A DNA stretch of 64,000 nucleotides, taken from contig NC_090324.1 in NCBI RefSeq assembly GCF_040869045.1, positions 192,880,028-192,944,027 on the forward strand, written 5' to 3'. The stretch's first letter is position 1. Each line of letters begins with the position of its first letter. This document shows positions 10,682 through 21,115 of the stretch, piece by piece. The stretch comes from Eurosta solidaginis (lineage: Eukaryota > Arthropoda > Insecta > Diptera > Tephritidae). Both the position numbers and the translations under genes were made by a program. The notes under the pieces are model-generated. The model did no database searches. It had not been told where the DNA came from and saw nothing but the letters and a program-made list of their open reading frames with translations.

Positions 10682-11885
10682 GGGGGTGATGGTGTTGGTG
10701 CCTGTAAAGATTTAAAAGATTAGGACTTCATGCATGTAGTAGTGAATACTAGGTCCGTTTAATGAACCCAAAATAAATTTAGAGCAGGTCAGAGCAGAGC
10801 AGAGTAGAGCAGCTGTTAAAACAACTTGAGCATGCTCGTGTAACTCCGAGCAATCATCTCATGATCATTTATTTAGCCCTTGAGTTAGTCAATTCCATTT
10901 TTGTTGTTGACAGCCGACATTTTGTCCTCCGCCCTAATAAAAAATGGTGCAAAAATGTATGATCTAAATTGCTCTGGTTTTATTTCGAGCAGAAGTAAAA
11001 GAAAACGAAGGCAAAGCAACTCAGAGAAAGAAATTTTGTCATCAAGCACAATTATCTGAAATATTTCGTTCTGGAGTAATACCTGTATGACACTACCTCA
11101 CTTCGACATGGATTCCAAGCAAGATAGACTAGTGGAACTTTATCGGAAATTCAAAATACAAAAACAATTTCTACCATCAGAAAGTGAGATCACTATTCCC
11201 CCAAAATTAGTGAGTTTGACATGTTTTTGTGTATGTTTTAAATTTAACTTTTACATTTACATTTTTAACAATAAAAACACAATGCAAATAACAGGCGAAA
11301 ATTACAAAAAAATAGAAGAGAAAATACAAGAAAATACCGAAAAAATAAGGTAGTTTCACATGCATAAAAACACAATGCAATAACAGGCGAAAATTACAAA
11401 AATATATAAGAGAAAATACAAGAAAATACCGAAAAAATAAGGTAGTTTCACATAGGTATAAGGTAGAGCAGTTCACCAACCAGACATGCTATGTTCGATG
11501 ACAAAAAAAAACTCCACTGTGTGATCTGCCGCTATATCGCACTTTTCAGTGTGCAACATAAAAATACTTTAAATGCCTTGTCGGTACCCTTAGCCGGTAC
11601 CTTGGGAGTAGTGTTCGGGTTGCGAACATAATTCGCAGCAATCGCAAGTGGATGTGAAATCAACCGTACTTCAGAACACAGTGCTGGAGAAATCTCGGGA
11701 TCTGGATTTGTGTATGTTCCTCTATATGTGTATACACTTTTTCCTCATATGATTTGTATGAAAGAAAAATGTACATTTCAAAACGCACACCTACCGAATA
11801 CCGCCCCAGATTCTAATTATACTTGCATTTGTCCCGTTAACATTTTACCTTGCGTTTTCGCATATTTTAAATATTTCACACGCGT
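10682..11885. repeat. Dispersed repeat X, copy 1 (most contiguous copy)
   Basis: Begins gggggtgatggtgttggtgcc. Parts recur at 37482-37833, 41863-42215, 46265-46482, 50097-50960 and 52295-52450, in the same internal order, so X is one unit that was interrupted elsewhere. It contains a gagcag-rich patch (~10780-10815), a short ORF with MDSKQDRLVELYRKFKIQK (~11105) followed by a consensus-like splice donor aattagtgagt (~11206), a partly duplicated stretch at 11280-11345 and 11364-11445, and a second conserved segment read as VDVKSTVLQNTVLEKSRDLD (~11650-11705) after a cag. Both segments are preserved but decayed in the other copy. No known family was recognised; it could be a TE with an intron or duplicated gene exons. 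Confidence 0.7.
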
Positions 11886-12198
11886 TTATATTTCTTTAAA
11901 GTACTTAACGACTTTTTCTTTATTTCCATAGCCTTCACAACTTATTAATTCACACAAAAATTTGCAGCTTTTAAAAACGCGCACGTCCGACCGCGTCACG
12001 ACTCAAATGAAGTTTGAAATTTGCGAAATGCGCTCGACGCCGTTATGGCGTTCAAAAAGCAGTTCCACGCCAGCATAGCGACTGCGCAATGGAAAAACGC
12101 AGTTATATGGCCTGATTTAAGCTGGAGACATTGGTGCTTTATCGGTAACCTTATAACAGCTGATTCGACCAACCTTATGAGAATCAATGCAATCGATT
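11886..12198. other. Unassigned non-coding sequence
   Basis: No family recognised. Short ORFs in both directions around 11996-12212 overlap each other and carry no motif I know. Confidence 0.35.
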
Positions 12199-12322
12199 AT
12201 TGGTGCCGCTAAGTTCGTAACCGTATCGTAGCCAACCAATTGGGTTTTGGTTTACCGTCGTAACGATAAACAGCTCATTACGTTAGGGATACGGATACAG
12301 CGATACGACATACGGCACCAAT
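12199..12322. mobile_element. Small inverted-repeat element (MITE-like)
   Basis: Left end attggtgccg (12199) and right end cggcaccaat (ending 12322) are perfect 10-base inverted termini. The internal sequence has further inverted similarity (cgtaaccgtatcg versus cgatac...). No coding capacity. A clear target duplication was not seen. Confidence 0.5.
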
Positions 12323-13072
12323 GACTCCGGCTTTAACTTTGGCTGCCGCCAGTGATGGTACTTTTACAGTCGCTTATATTTTATTGCTATTTTGAGTAAA
12401 TTTTTTTTCGTGCGTTCTAATAGTACTATGATCGTTTCTGCCTATTAAAAATACCCTGACCTTTTCTGAATTCAATGTTTTTATAATTTCATTTAGGCTC
12501 GAATGTCATCTTCTTTCGCCAATGCGCACTGTCTGCTCTTCCGAACTAGAGTCCTTGAGTGTAGTATCCTCCACCTTCAGGAACCCCCGACGTTAGTTAA
12601 CGTGGTGCACGACTCACCCGTAAGATAAGAGTCTACCGCGAAGTTAGCTGGGCAACGGAAGGTCCATCAGTTACAAGAAAGTAAATTTAAAATGGTAAAT
12701 TAATTTTTTTTCTTAGTTCAAAAGGCTTTGCGGCAATTAGACATTTGTTATGGAGAACTCGTCAAAATTCAGTACGGTATTTTCTAGTGGTTATGGCCCC
12801 CACAGAAAGGCTAAAAAAATATATAGACATTTTGATAAAGGAGAACTCGTCAAAACTCCGTAAGGCTAGTCCAATCCGAGTTTGGATTGCCAGGTTCTTC
12901 ACGTTTACAGGTAAGAACGCGCGTGAACACCCTATGAATATCGTTGCTCGGGGAGAATACTGGGCGAGTAGTCCCCGACCGCCAAAACGCCCAGATGAGG
13001 TATAATCAAATTTGTAGGGTAAAGAAAAAAAAATCAATTTATAAATTTAGTAAGAAAAACGTTGTTTTTGGT
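12323..13072. other. Unassigned; likely 3' non-coding and LTR side of Gypsy-A
   Basis: Lies just downstream (minus sense) of the Gypsy-A integrase stop at 13073. It contains a local duplication of ggagaactcgtcaaaa at about 12752 and 12840. An 86-codon plus ORF (12745-13005) matches no family I know. LTR edges were not resolved. Confidence 0.35.
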
Positions 13073-13550
13073 TTATTGTGGACGACTATCCGGAGCATGG
13101 ACGCGACCTATCAATTTCCCGTTTAGGTCCTCGAGATCATACAATGCATTGCCTATTTTTCGAAGCACTCAACACTTAAAATTTTTTTTGGCAAGAATTT
13201 GGCGTTAATGCCCTGTTTAAAGTTACTAAAAGCAAAGTTTTTCCGGAAAACTTCCTGACCTTCCTTGTAGTTGACTTGCCTAGAGCGCTTGTTATAGGCG
13301 TTTGTTCCCCTATCATTTGCCTGATCTAAATTCCTACCGACTTGCTCGCGAATATTAGTCAACTTGTCGGCTCTATTTGCTATTGTAACGTGATCTTCCC
13401 TAAGACAACCGAGTTTTTCCAAAACATTGTAAGCTGATGCGTGCTGAACCATGTTTTGACTGTATAATACAACGTATGGAGAGCACTGAATCGCCGTATA
13501 TGCTTATCCCAATCGGTATGGTCTGTTTTATCCTTCATGAATATTTTTAT
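13073..13550 (-). pseudogene. Gypsy-A integrase, C-terminal part
   Basis: This is the 3' end of a Ty3/Gypsy pol gene read minus. Near 13540 it contains IKIFMKDKTDHTDWDKHIRR, the helical region after the catalytic core, then QHASAYNVLEKLGCL, KLTNIREQVGRNLDQA and a basic tail with VLRKIGNALYDLEDLNGK, ending at a stop at 13073. Frameshifts are needed near 13450 and 13190. The 5' continuation of the same integrase is at 17209-17899, across the BR insertion. It joins the cDNA to the host genome as part of pol. The style resembles mdg3-like Gypsy elements; that assignment is tentative. Confidence 0.8.
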
Positions 13551-13691
13551 TATACTCAGTTGAGCAGAGCTCACAGAGTATACTAAGTTTGATTGGATAA
13601 CGGTTGGTTGTACATATATAAAGGAATCGAGATAGATATAGACTTCCATATATCAAAATAATCAGGATCGAAAAAAAATTTGATTGAGCCA

Positions 13692-13722
13692 TGTCCGTCC
13701 GTCCGTCCGTCCGTCCGTCCGT
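13692..13722. repeat. (CCGT)n microsatellite
   Basis: About seven consecutive tetranucleotides gtcc/ccgt. Shorter forms occur at the same place in the next 763-bp unit (14459-14484) and in BR copy 2 (49940-49955). Confidence 0.85.
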
Positions 13723-15250
13723 TAACACGATAACTTGAGTAAATTTTGAGGTATCTTGATGAAATTTGGTATGTAGGTTCCTGAGCACTCATCTCAGATC
13801 GCTATTTAAAATGAACGATATCGGACTATAACCACGCCCACTTTTTCGATATCGAAAATTTCGAAAAACGGAAAAAGTGCGATAATTCATTACAAAAGAC
13901 CGATAAAGCGACGAAACTTGGTAGATGAGTTGAACTTATGACGCAGAATAGAAAATTAGTAAAATTTTGGACAATGGGCGTGGCACCGCCCACTTTTAAA
14001 AGAAGGTAATTTAAAAATTTTGCAAGATGTAATTTGGCAGTCGTTGAAGATATCATGATGAAATTTGTCAGGAACGTTACTACTATTACTATATGTACGC
14101 TTAATAAAAATTAGCAAAATTGGGGAAGGACCACGCCCACTTTAAAAAAAAATTTTTTTTTAAAGTAAAATTTTTACAAAAAATTTAATATCTTTACAGT
14201 ATATAAGTAAATTATGTCAACATTCAACTCCAGTAATGATATGGTGCAACAAAATACAAAAATAAAAGAAAATTTCAAAATGGGCGTGGCTCCGCCTTTT
14301 TTCTTTTAATTTGTCTAGGATACTTTTAACGCCATAAGTCGAACAAAAATTAACCAATCCTTTAGAAATTTGGTAGGGGAGTAGATTTTACGACGATAAC
14401 TGTTTTCTGTGAAAATGGGCGAAATCGGTTGATGCCACGCCCAGTTTTTATACACAGTCGTCCGTCCGTCCGTCAGTCTGTCCGTTAACACGATAACTTG
14501 AGTAAATTTTGAGGTATCTTCATAAAATTTGGTATATATGTTCCTGGGCACTCATCTCAGATCGCTATTTAAAATGAACGATATCGGACAATAACCACGC
14601 CCAATTTTTCGATATCGAAAATTTCGAAAAATCAAAAAAGTGCGATAATTCATTACCAAATACGCATTAAGCGATGAAACTTGGTAGGTGAGTTGAGCTT
14701 ATGACGCAGAATAGAAAACTAGTAAAATTTTGGCCATTGGGCGTGGCACCGCCCACTTTTAAATTAAGGTAATTTAGAAGTTTTGCAAGCTGTAATTTGG
14801 CAGTCGTTAAAGATATCATGATGAAATTTGGCAGGAACATTACCCTTATTACTTTATGTCTGCTTAATAAAAATTAGCAAAATCGGAGAACGACCACGCC
14901 CACTTTTTAAAAAAAATTTTTTTTAAATTCAAATTTTAAAAGAAGAGTTAATATCTTTACAGCATATAAGTAAATTATGCCAACATTCAACTCCAGTAAT
15001 GATGTGGTGCAACAAATTACAAAAATAAAAGAAAATTTCAAAATGGGCGTGGCTCCGCCCTTTTTCATTTAATTTGTCTAGGATGATTTTAATACCATAA
15101 GTCGAACAAAAATTAACCAATCCTTGTGAAATTTGGTAGAGGCTTGGCTCCTAGGACGATAACTGTTTTCTGTGAAAAAGGGCGAAATCGGTTGAAGCCA
15201 CGCCCAGTTTTTATACACAGTCCACCGTCTGTCCTTCCGCTCGGCCGTTA
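13722..15250 (+). repeat. BR internal ~763-bp direct repeats
   Basis: ttaacacgataacttgag occurs at 13722 and 14485, and as ttaacacaataacttgag near 15248, a spacing of about 763 bp. Shared blocks include ccacgcccactttttcgatatcg, gcgtggcaccgcccac and gcgtggctccgcc. The third unit is diverged and partial. BR copy 2 has one unit fewer. Confidence 0.85.
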
Positions 15251-15639
15251 ACACAATAACTTGAGCAAAAATCGATATATCTTTACTAAACTTAGCACAC
15301 GTACTTATCTGAGCTCACTTTATCTCGATATAAAAAATGGCCGAAATCCGACCATAACCACGCCCACTTTATCGATATCGAAAATTACGAAAAATAAAAA
15401 AATGCCATAATTCTATACCAAATACGAAAAAAGGGATGAAACATTGTAACTCGATTGGTTTATTGACGCAAAATATAACTTTGGAAAAAACTTTGTAAAA
15501 TGGGTGTGACACCTACCATATTAAGTAGAAGAAAATGAAAAAGTTCTACAAGGCGAAATCAACAGCCCTTGGAATCTTGGCAGGAATACTGTTAGTGGTA
15601 TTCCATATATAAATAAATTAGCAGTACCCGACAGATGAT

Positions 15640-17100
15640 TTTCTGGATCACCTGGTCCACATTTTGGTCGATATCCCGAGAACGCCTTCACATATACATC
15701 TAAGGGCCACTCGCTTTTAAAACCCTCATTAATACCTTTAATTTGATATCCATATCGTACAAACACATTCTAGAGTCACCCCTGGCCCACCCTAATGGCG
15801 ATATCTCGAAAAGGCGTCCACCTATAGGCCTAATGCCCACTCTCTATTAAAATGCTCAGTAACACCTTTCGTTTGATACCCATATCGTACAAACATTCTA
15901 GAGTCACCCCTGGCCCACCCTAATAGCGATATCTCGAAAAGGCGTCCACCTATAGACCTAATGCCCACTCCCTATTAAAATGCTCAGTAACACCTTTCGT
16001 TTGATCTTAAAATGCTCAGTAACACCTTTCGTTTGATACCCATATCGTACAAACATTCTAGAGTCACCCCTGGCCCACCCTAATGGCGATATCTCGAAAA
16101 GGCGTCCACCTATAGACCTATTGTCCACTCCCTCTTAAAATGCTCAGTAACACCTTTCGTTTCATACCCATATCGTACAAACATTCTAGAGTCACCCCTG
16201 GCCCACCCTAATGGCGATATCTCGAAAAGGCGTCCACCTATAGACCTAATGCCCACTCTCTCTTGAAATGCTCAGTAACACCTTTCGTTTGATACCCATA
16301 TCGTACAAACATTCTAGAGTCACCCTTGGTCCACCTTTATGGCGATATCTCGAAAAGGCGTCCACCTATTGAACTAAGGATTAATCCCTTTTAAAATACT
16401 TATTACCACCTTTCATTTGATACCCATATCGTACAAACACATTCTAGAGTCACCTCTGGCCCACCCTAATGGCGATATCTCGAAAAGGCGTCCACCTATA
16501 GACCTAATGCCCACTCCCTCTTAAAATGCTCAGTAACACCTTTCGTTTGATACCCATATCGTACAAACACATTCTAGAGACACCCCTGGTCCACCTTTAT
16601 GGCGATATCTCGAAACGGCGTCGACCTATGGAACTAAGGATCACTCCTTTTCAAAATAATCATTAACAGCTTTCATTCGATACCCATATCGTACAAACAT
16701 ATTCTAGAGTCACCCCTGGTCCACCTTTATGGCGATTTCTCGAAAAGGCGTTCACCTATAGAACTAAATCCCATTCCCTTTTAAAATATTCATTATCACC
16801 TTTCATTTGATACCCATATCGTACAAACACATTCTAGAGTCACCCCTAGTCCACCTTAATGGCGATATCTCGAAAAGGCGTCCACCGATAGACCTAAGGC
16901 CCACTCCCTCTTAAAATGCTCAGTAACACCTTTCATTTGATACCCATATCGTACAAACAAATTCTAGAGTCAGCCCTGGTCCACCTTTATGGCGATATCC
17001 CTAAATGGCGTCCATCAATAGAACTATGGCCTACTCTCTCTTAAAATACTCTTTAATACCTTCCATTTGATACACATGTCATACAACCACATTCCAGGGT
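15640..17100 (+). repeat. BR internal satellite, about eleven ~128-130-bp units
   Basis: The phrase tacccatatcgtacaaac recurs at about 15749, 15879, 16038, 16166, 16291, 16420, 16552, 16681, 16810 and 16938, with a diverged unit near 17066. Each unit has attctagagtcacc, ggcgatatctcgaaaaggcg and taaaat(a/g)ct blocks. A ~30-base local duplication breaks the register near 16000-16030. Confidence 0.88.
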
Positions 17101-17175
17101 TACCCTAGGTCCATTTTCCTACATGGTGATTTCCCTTATTTTGTCTCCATAGCTCTCAACTGAGTATGTAATGTT

Positions 17176-17207
17176 CGGTTACACCCGAACTTAGCCTTCC
17201 TTACTTG
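17176..17207 (+). other. Hairpin near the end of BR
   Basis: gttcgg-ttacac-ccgaac can form a 6-bp stem with a 6-base loop just inside the ccttccttacttgt terminus. In copy 2 it lies at the mirrored position (46500-46518) with one mismatch (ttcggg...ccgagc). Confidence 0.55.
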
Positions 17208-17208
17208 T

Positions 17209-17899
17209 TTTAGAAACAATTTCTCTATTAACGAGTTAAGATGCGTTGTCTTGAGGATAGTATAACCCCGTCCTCACGTGTTTTACCCCATAATTTCCTA
17301 GAATTATTTCATTTCCTTCGAGATAAACTGTTTACCATTGTTGCTATGAATAAACTCCGGGACTCCTACAGCTTGAAAAATATCTGAAGCGAAGTAATTT
17401 ATAACATTACGGCTGTGGCTCTCTGCATGGGCTTTAGCCAAACATACTTTGCAAAATGGTCCAAAACTATGAAAAGGAATTTATTTCGCCGTTTGTATCG
17501 CCGATAAGGCCCTAGAAAATCGCAATATAACCGCTGAAATGGCCTTTCGGATGTAAGGGTACTCCCTATATGTGGTATCGACTGTTGATTCGTTGACTTT
17601 ACAGCTTTGCAAGTGTCACATCGCCCCACGTAATCCCTGACGTCCTTAGCCTGCTGTGGCCAAAGGTAATTTTGCCTGACGCGTCCCAAGGTATTCTGCC
17701 ACCCACCATGGTAACTCCGGTTGGCGTAATGTGCCAATCTCACGGCTTCCTCCGTCAACCTCTTCGGCAACCACAAATGCCATAACGAGTCTTCTTCACC
17801 TTCCACCCCCTCCCGAAATTTAATTCTCTTGAAAATTACACCATCCACCACTCGTAAGTCCGGAAGCGACTCCTCGTTTTCAGTGACGGTCCTAATCAA
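17209..17899 (-). pseudogene. Gypsy-A integrase, zinc-binding and catalytic core part
   Basis: Minus frame with an HHCC-type domain (LAHYANRSYHGGWQ, then CDTC) and a catalytic core beginning CDFLGPYRRY and FIVLDHFAKYVWLKP. The second catalytic aspartate is lost: the usual SDNGKQF reads SNNGKQF (~17325). A stop follows (KEMK*) and the gene is then cut by BR at 17208, resuming at 13550. A frameshift near 17400 separates the two visible frames. Confidence 0.82.
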
Positions 17900-17940
17900 A
17901 TCTAGATATTCGTTACTGTTAAATTCAGGGGAGACTATAT

Positions 17941-18264
17941 CTATTTCCCGGGGGTGGCAGTGAAAGTCAATTCGTCGGCATCAAACCGCAAAAGCGCATC
18001 AGGTACTATATTCAGGGTGCCTTTACGATGTTCCGTTCTAAAGTCGTATCTTTGCAGCAGGAGCGACCACCTCGCCAACCTCCCGCTCAAGTCCTTTTGC
18101 GTCATCAACCACTTGAGACTGGAGTGTTCAGTGATAATCCGAAACGGTAATCCTTCAATATTGGGTCGGAAGCGCTTCACGCTGACGAACGCGATTGGAT
18201 GCTCAGCGCCCTCATCATCGACCAGAATAACACCCCGCCAACACCTATTTTGGAAGCATCGCAT
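17941..18264 (-). pseudogene. Gypsy-A RNase H domain
   Basis: Minus frame with GVILVDDEGAEHPIAF, FRIITEHSSLKWLMTQKDL, then GRLARWSLLLQRYDF and RKGTLNIVPDALLRF, the standard Ty3/Gypsy RNase H and connection order. The usual stretch between IAFVS and KRFRP is shortened by a deletion. The domain degrades the RNA strand of the hybrid in reverse transcription. It lies between the RT (18328-18792) and integrase (17899) parts of the same pol. Confidence 0.82.
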
Positions 18265-18327
18265 TGAACTACAAATTCCTTACAGAAGTCGGGTTGGGCC
18301 AAGACAGGAAAGGAACCTTAGGCTACT

Positions 18328-18792
18328 CTAAGTTTTTCGAAAGCCTAGAGGGGTAAGTTTAAATGGTCCTTCTGATTTTCGAAGGCAATGCGTTAGGGGG
18401 CCTGCTAGGTCAGCAAAATTTGTGATTAACGTCCCATACCAATTTGCCATGCCAAAGAACCTACGCACCTGATGAGGGGACTTGGGAATTGGGAAATTTT
18501 TACTGGCTTCTATTTTCCATGGATCTACCTTTAAACACCTTCTACCTATCAGGTATCCTAAGTATCGAATCTCTTTTTGGCAAAATTTGATCTTTTTTAC
18601 ATTTATAGTAAGGCCGGCATCCTTCAAACACTTCGCCACTTCCGCTAGCAGGTTTAGATGATCCTCGAAGTTCGTGCTGCATACCATTATATCATCTAAG
18701 TAAATGAAGACATTCTCCCTCAAGCGCAATGGAATTAGCTTATACATGAGTCGAATCATTTTTGCGGTTCCTTACACAGGCCAAACGGCATC
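18328..18792 (-). pseudogene. Gypsy-A reverse transcriptase, palm and thumb part
   Basis: Contains the catalytic box FIYLDDIMVCS, the thumb IRYLGYLIG, and HQVRRFFGMANWY leading to the connection to RNase H. Upstream, near 18780, KVMPFGLC is followed by a frameshift. The N-terminal half of the RT is at 23842-24187, on the other side of the mag-like insertion. The break falls inside the PLYxxKVMPFG segment. Confidence 0.85.
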
Positions 18793-18798
18793 ACCTTG

Positions 18799-19041
18799 TG
18801 TTATGTTCGAGCAGAACTCATACACTCAAACTATAAATTAGACTCATTCTGCCACTGCTTACATTATTTGAGTATTGCTATTGAACTGTTTAGTATGTAT
18901 GCATAAGTATGTATTCCATTTAACCGAAGGTTGAATTGAGCTGTAAAAGAAATAGTCAGTCGCGCAGCGAGCAGCAAAGAATAACGTTGTTAAGCATAGA
19001 TTTAATAATTAATATTGAATATAGTTGTTGTTGTATACAAA
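18799..19041 (+). repeat. 5' LTR of the mag-like element
   Basis: Begins tgttatgttcgagcagaa. It matches 23616-23835 throughout except for substitutions and 23 bases (gcgagcagcaaagaataacgttg region) absent from the 3' LTR. Confidence 0.9.
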
Positions 19042-19043
19042 AC

Positions 19044-19061
19044 TGGCGCAGTTGGTAGGAT
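19044..19061 (+). other. Primer-binding site, tRNA-Ser type
   Basis: tggcgcagttggtaggat matches the complement of the tRNA-Ser 3' end as I know it with one mismatch. It is two bases after the 5' LTR, as in mag and 17.6-like elements. Confidence 0.75.
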
Positions 19062-19207
19062 ACCGAAAATCATTAGTATACACACAACGTTGCTTAATAT
19101 TTTTTGTTCCTCGCTTTTTCGTTCGCGCTACGTAAGACTTGTAAAAGCCCATGCAAAAGGGCAAATAAAAGTCACATTGCAAAAAATCATACGATTTTCA
19201 TAAACGC

Positions 19208-20170
19208 ATGTCGCCAAAGGGAGAAAAAACAACGGAACCTAAGGAATCACCAGAACCAACGGCGCAATTTACGCAGCAGAACACACAAAATATTCAGGGG
19301 ATAGTTTTCAACAGAATGTGGACCCTTGGGAATTTGGAACCTTCCACTTAGGGACATCCAGAAAACTGGATTTCATACATCGCTAGGTTCGACCTATATT
19401 TGTTCACCAATGACGTACAGGGTGGCGACCAGGGTCGCAGCCATTTCACCTACCTACCTACGTACAGGGTAATGATCGCCAAAAGGCCGTATTTCTCACA
19501 TTAGCCGGAGCATCCGTGTATGACCTGCTGTCGTCATTGGCCTCACCCCGTCAGGTGAGTCAACTTAACATAGAAGAAATAAAAACGATCTTAACAAGTC
19601 ATTTTTCACCCCGGCCATTGGAAATAGCTGCATATTTCAAATTCCACAAACGCGACCAACAAAAAAATTAGAAATTTTCTGAATACGTTGCAGCGTTGCG
19701 CAAATTGGCTGTTGATTCCAACTTCGGAGTGTCCTTAGATAGCATGCTTCGTGATCGGTTATTATGTGGACTACATGATGAGGTATTACAACGCAGCCTT
19801 TTAGCGGAAACTGACCTGAAACTACAAAAAGTTATCGATCGAGCTACTGTAGCAGAATCCGCATTTAAGCACGCATCTGAAATGCGCAGTCTTGAACCAG
19901 TTCACCAAGTAGGGGTTAGCAACAATACTCGCAAAGATCGTATGAAATCCCGGAAAAAATCTAATTTGAAAACGAAATCATGCAATGGATGCGGTGGCTC
20001 CCATTCCCGATGCCAATGTCCACATCGAGAAACAATCTGCTCATCGTGTGGCACTAAAGGTCATCTTCAACGTATATGTCGCTCATCGGCATCTAATTCT
20101 GGCCATCAGCAAAAACCAACGCGTTCATCAGGTCGATCGAAGAAGCAAAAGCCACCACAATACATTAATC
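19208..20170 (+). pseudogene. gag of the mag-like element
   Basis: ATG at 19208 begins MSPKGEKTTEPKE. The matrix/capsid region includes GHPENWISYIARFDLYLF, then LASPRQVSQLNIEEIKTIL and FEYVAALRKLAVDSNFG-type sequence with LCGLHDEVLQ. Two zinc-binding boxes follow, CNGCGGSHSRCQC and CSSCGTKGHLQRIC. Damage: a stop in FTxxG near 19350, a ~50-base insertion near 19425-19470 that duplicates gtacagggt, and a TAG near 19670. Gag packages element RNA. The boxes and their spacing fit the mag clade. Confidence 0.82.
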
Positions 20171-21115
20171 AAATATTACCGCTGACCGATTTAAAGAAAT
20201 CAACTACTGTCAGTATCAATAAAAACAATTGCACATTCGAAATCGATTCGGGGTCAAACTACACCATAATGTCGTCAAATACATTTGAGCGTGTGTGGCC
20301 AGTAAGCAAGCCAATCATGCATACTTGTTGATTTTCAACGCAACGAAATTCCCATATTAGGAGTGTTTGATACGGACGTCTCATACAACGGACGTCAAGT
20401 CAACTGTTTGCCCATCGTTGTTGCAGAAGGCAACCGTTCCAACGTACTAGGGTGTAACTGGTCCACTTCATTAGGCATCAGCATTCATGGCGTCAATGCT
20501 ATTCAGGAATCATCGTCGTCGGTTAATAAAATAAATAAATGTAAGGCGCGATAACCTCCGAAGAGATTTAAGGCCGAGCTTCTCTTCCAATTTGCGTCGT
20601 GCTCCTCTTGATTTTCCCTACAAATTGGCCGGACGGGATCTACATGTTTTATGCCGACTCCGAACGGCATCTGCAAGGCAAATGAGTTTTCACTGAGAGC
20701 TTTTCATGGCAGAAATACACCAGGAGCGCTTGCCAAACACTGCCGAGGGGCGACCCCGCTTAGAAAAATTTTCTTCTAATTGAAAAACCTTATTTGTAAA
20801 ATTTTGATGTTGCTTTGCCCGGGGTTTGAACCCGGGGCATCCGGTGTGTAGGCGGAGAACGCTGCCATCACACCACGGTGGCCGCATCGTCGGTTAAAAG
20901 TATCTTAAAACAATTTGATCACCTCTTTACAGAGGAGCTTGGCTCTTAAAAAGGGAGCCCAGTTTCTCTTCACATCGATGCAGCTGTTCAACCTATACGA
21001 TATCCACCTCGTCGCATTCCATTAGCCAGCAAGAGTCTTGTAGAAGCTGAAATAGACCGCCTGTGTGCGCAAGGGATAATGATGCCAGTTGAGTACTCGG
21101 ACTAAGCTACACCTA
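20171..21115 (+). pseudogene. Aspartic protease and start of RT, mag-like element
   Basis: The protease active site is FEIDSGSNYTIM (~20238), followed by a frameshift near 20330 and LPIVVAEGNRSNVLG, the usual end of the fold. A SINE splits the linker at 20527-20886. After it the frame has QFDHLFTEELGS, a stop, PIRYPPRRIPLA and VEAEIDRLCAQGIM, the approach to the RT domain. The protease cuts the Gag-Pol polyprotein. Stops near 20948 and 21103 confirm decay. Confidence 0.8.
20527..20886 (-). mobile_element. tRNA-derived SINE, copy 2
   Basis: Reverse-oriented copy of the 9079 SINE: tail aaataaataaatg at the left and the tRNA-like head ending ggccgca at the right. Target duplications tcgtcggttaa at 20516-20526 and 20887-20897 are perfect. 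It sits inside the mag-like pol, so it is younger than that element. Confidence 0.93.

Larger units (their letters stand above)
13551..17208 (+). mobile_element. BR, a 3.66-kb non-coding element built of tandem arrays, copy 1
   Basis: Begins tatactcagttgagcagagc and ends gccttccttacttgt. It interrupts the Gypsy-A integrase in mid-gene. Inside are a (CCGT)n run, about two and a third copies of a ~763-bp unit, and eleven copies of a ~128-130-bp unit. A second copy at 46483-50096 is in inverse orientation. No long ORF is shared by the copies, so BR is probably non-autonomous. Both ends carry actcagttgag in inverted orientation slightly inside the termini, but no true terminal inverted repeat was found. 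I recall very similar sequence as abundant in tephritid genomes; that is memory, not a search. Confidence 0.85.

Noticed and set aside
12745..13005. 86-codon plus ORF as a gene
   Set aside because: It overlaps a longer minus ORF, contains a local duplication and matches no family; likely LTR or non-coding sequence.
15640..17100. CRISPR-like or coding repeat in the BR satellite
   Set aside because: 128-bp head-to-tail units with no spacers; ORFs there follow unit length and stop irregularly.
13551..17208. BR as a Helitron
   Set aside because: There is a sub-terminal hairpin, but no CTRR 3' end, no TC 5' end at the mapped boundary, and the insertion sites do not sit between A and T in a consistent way.
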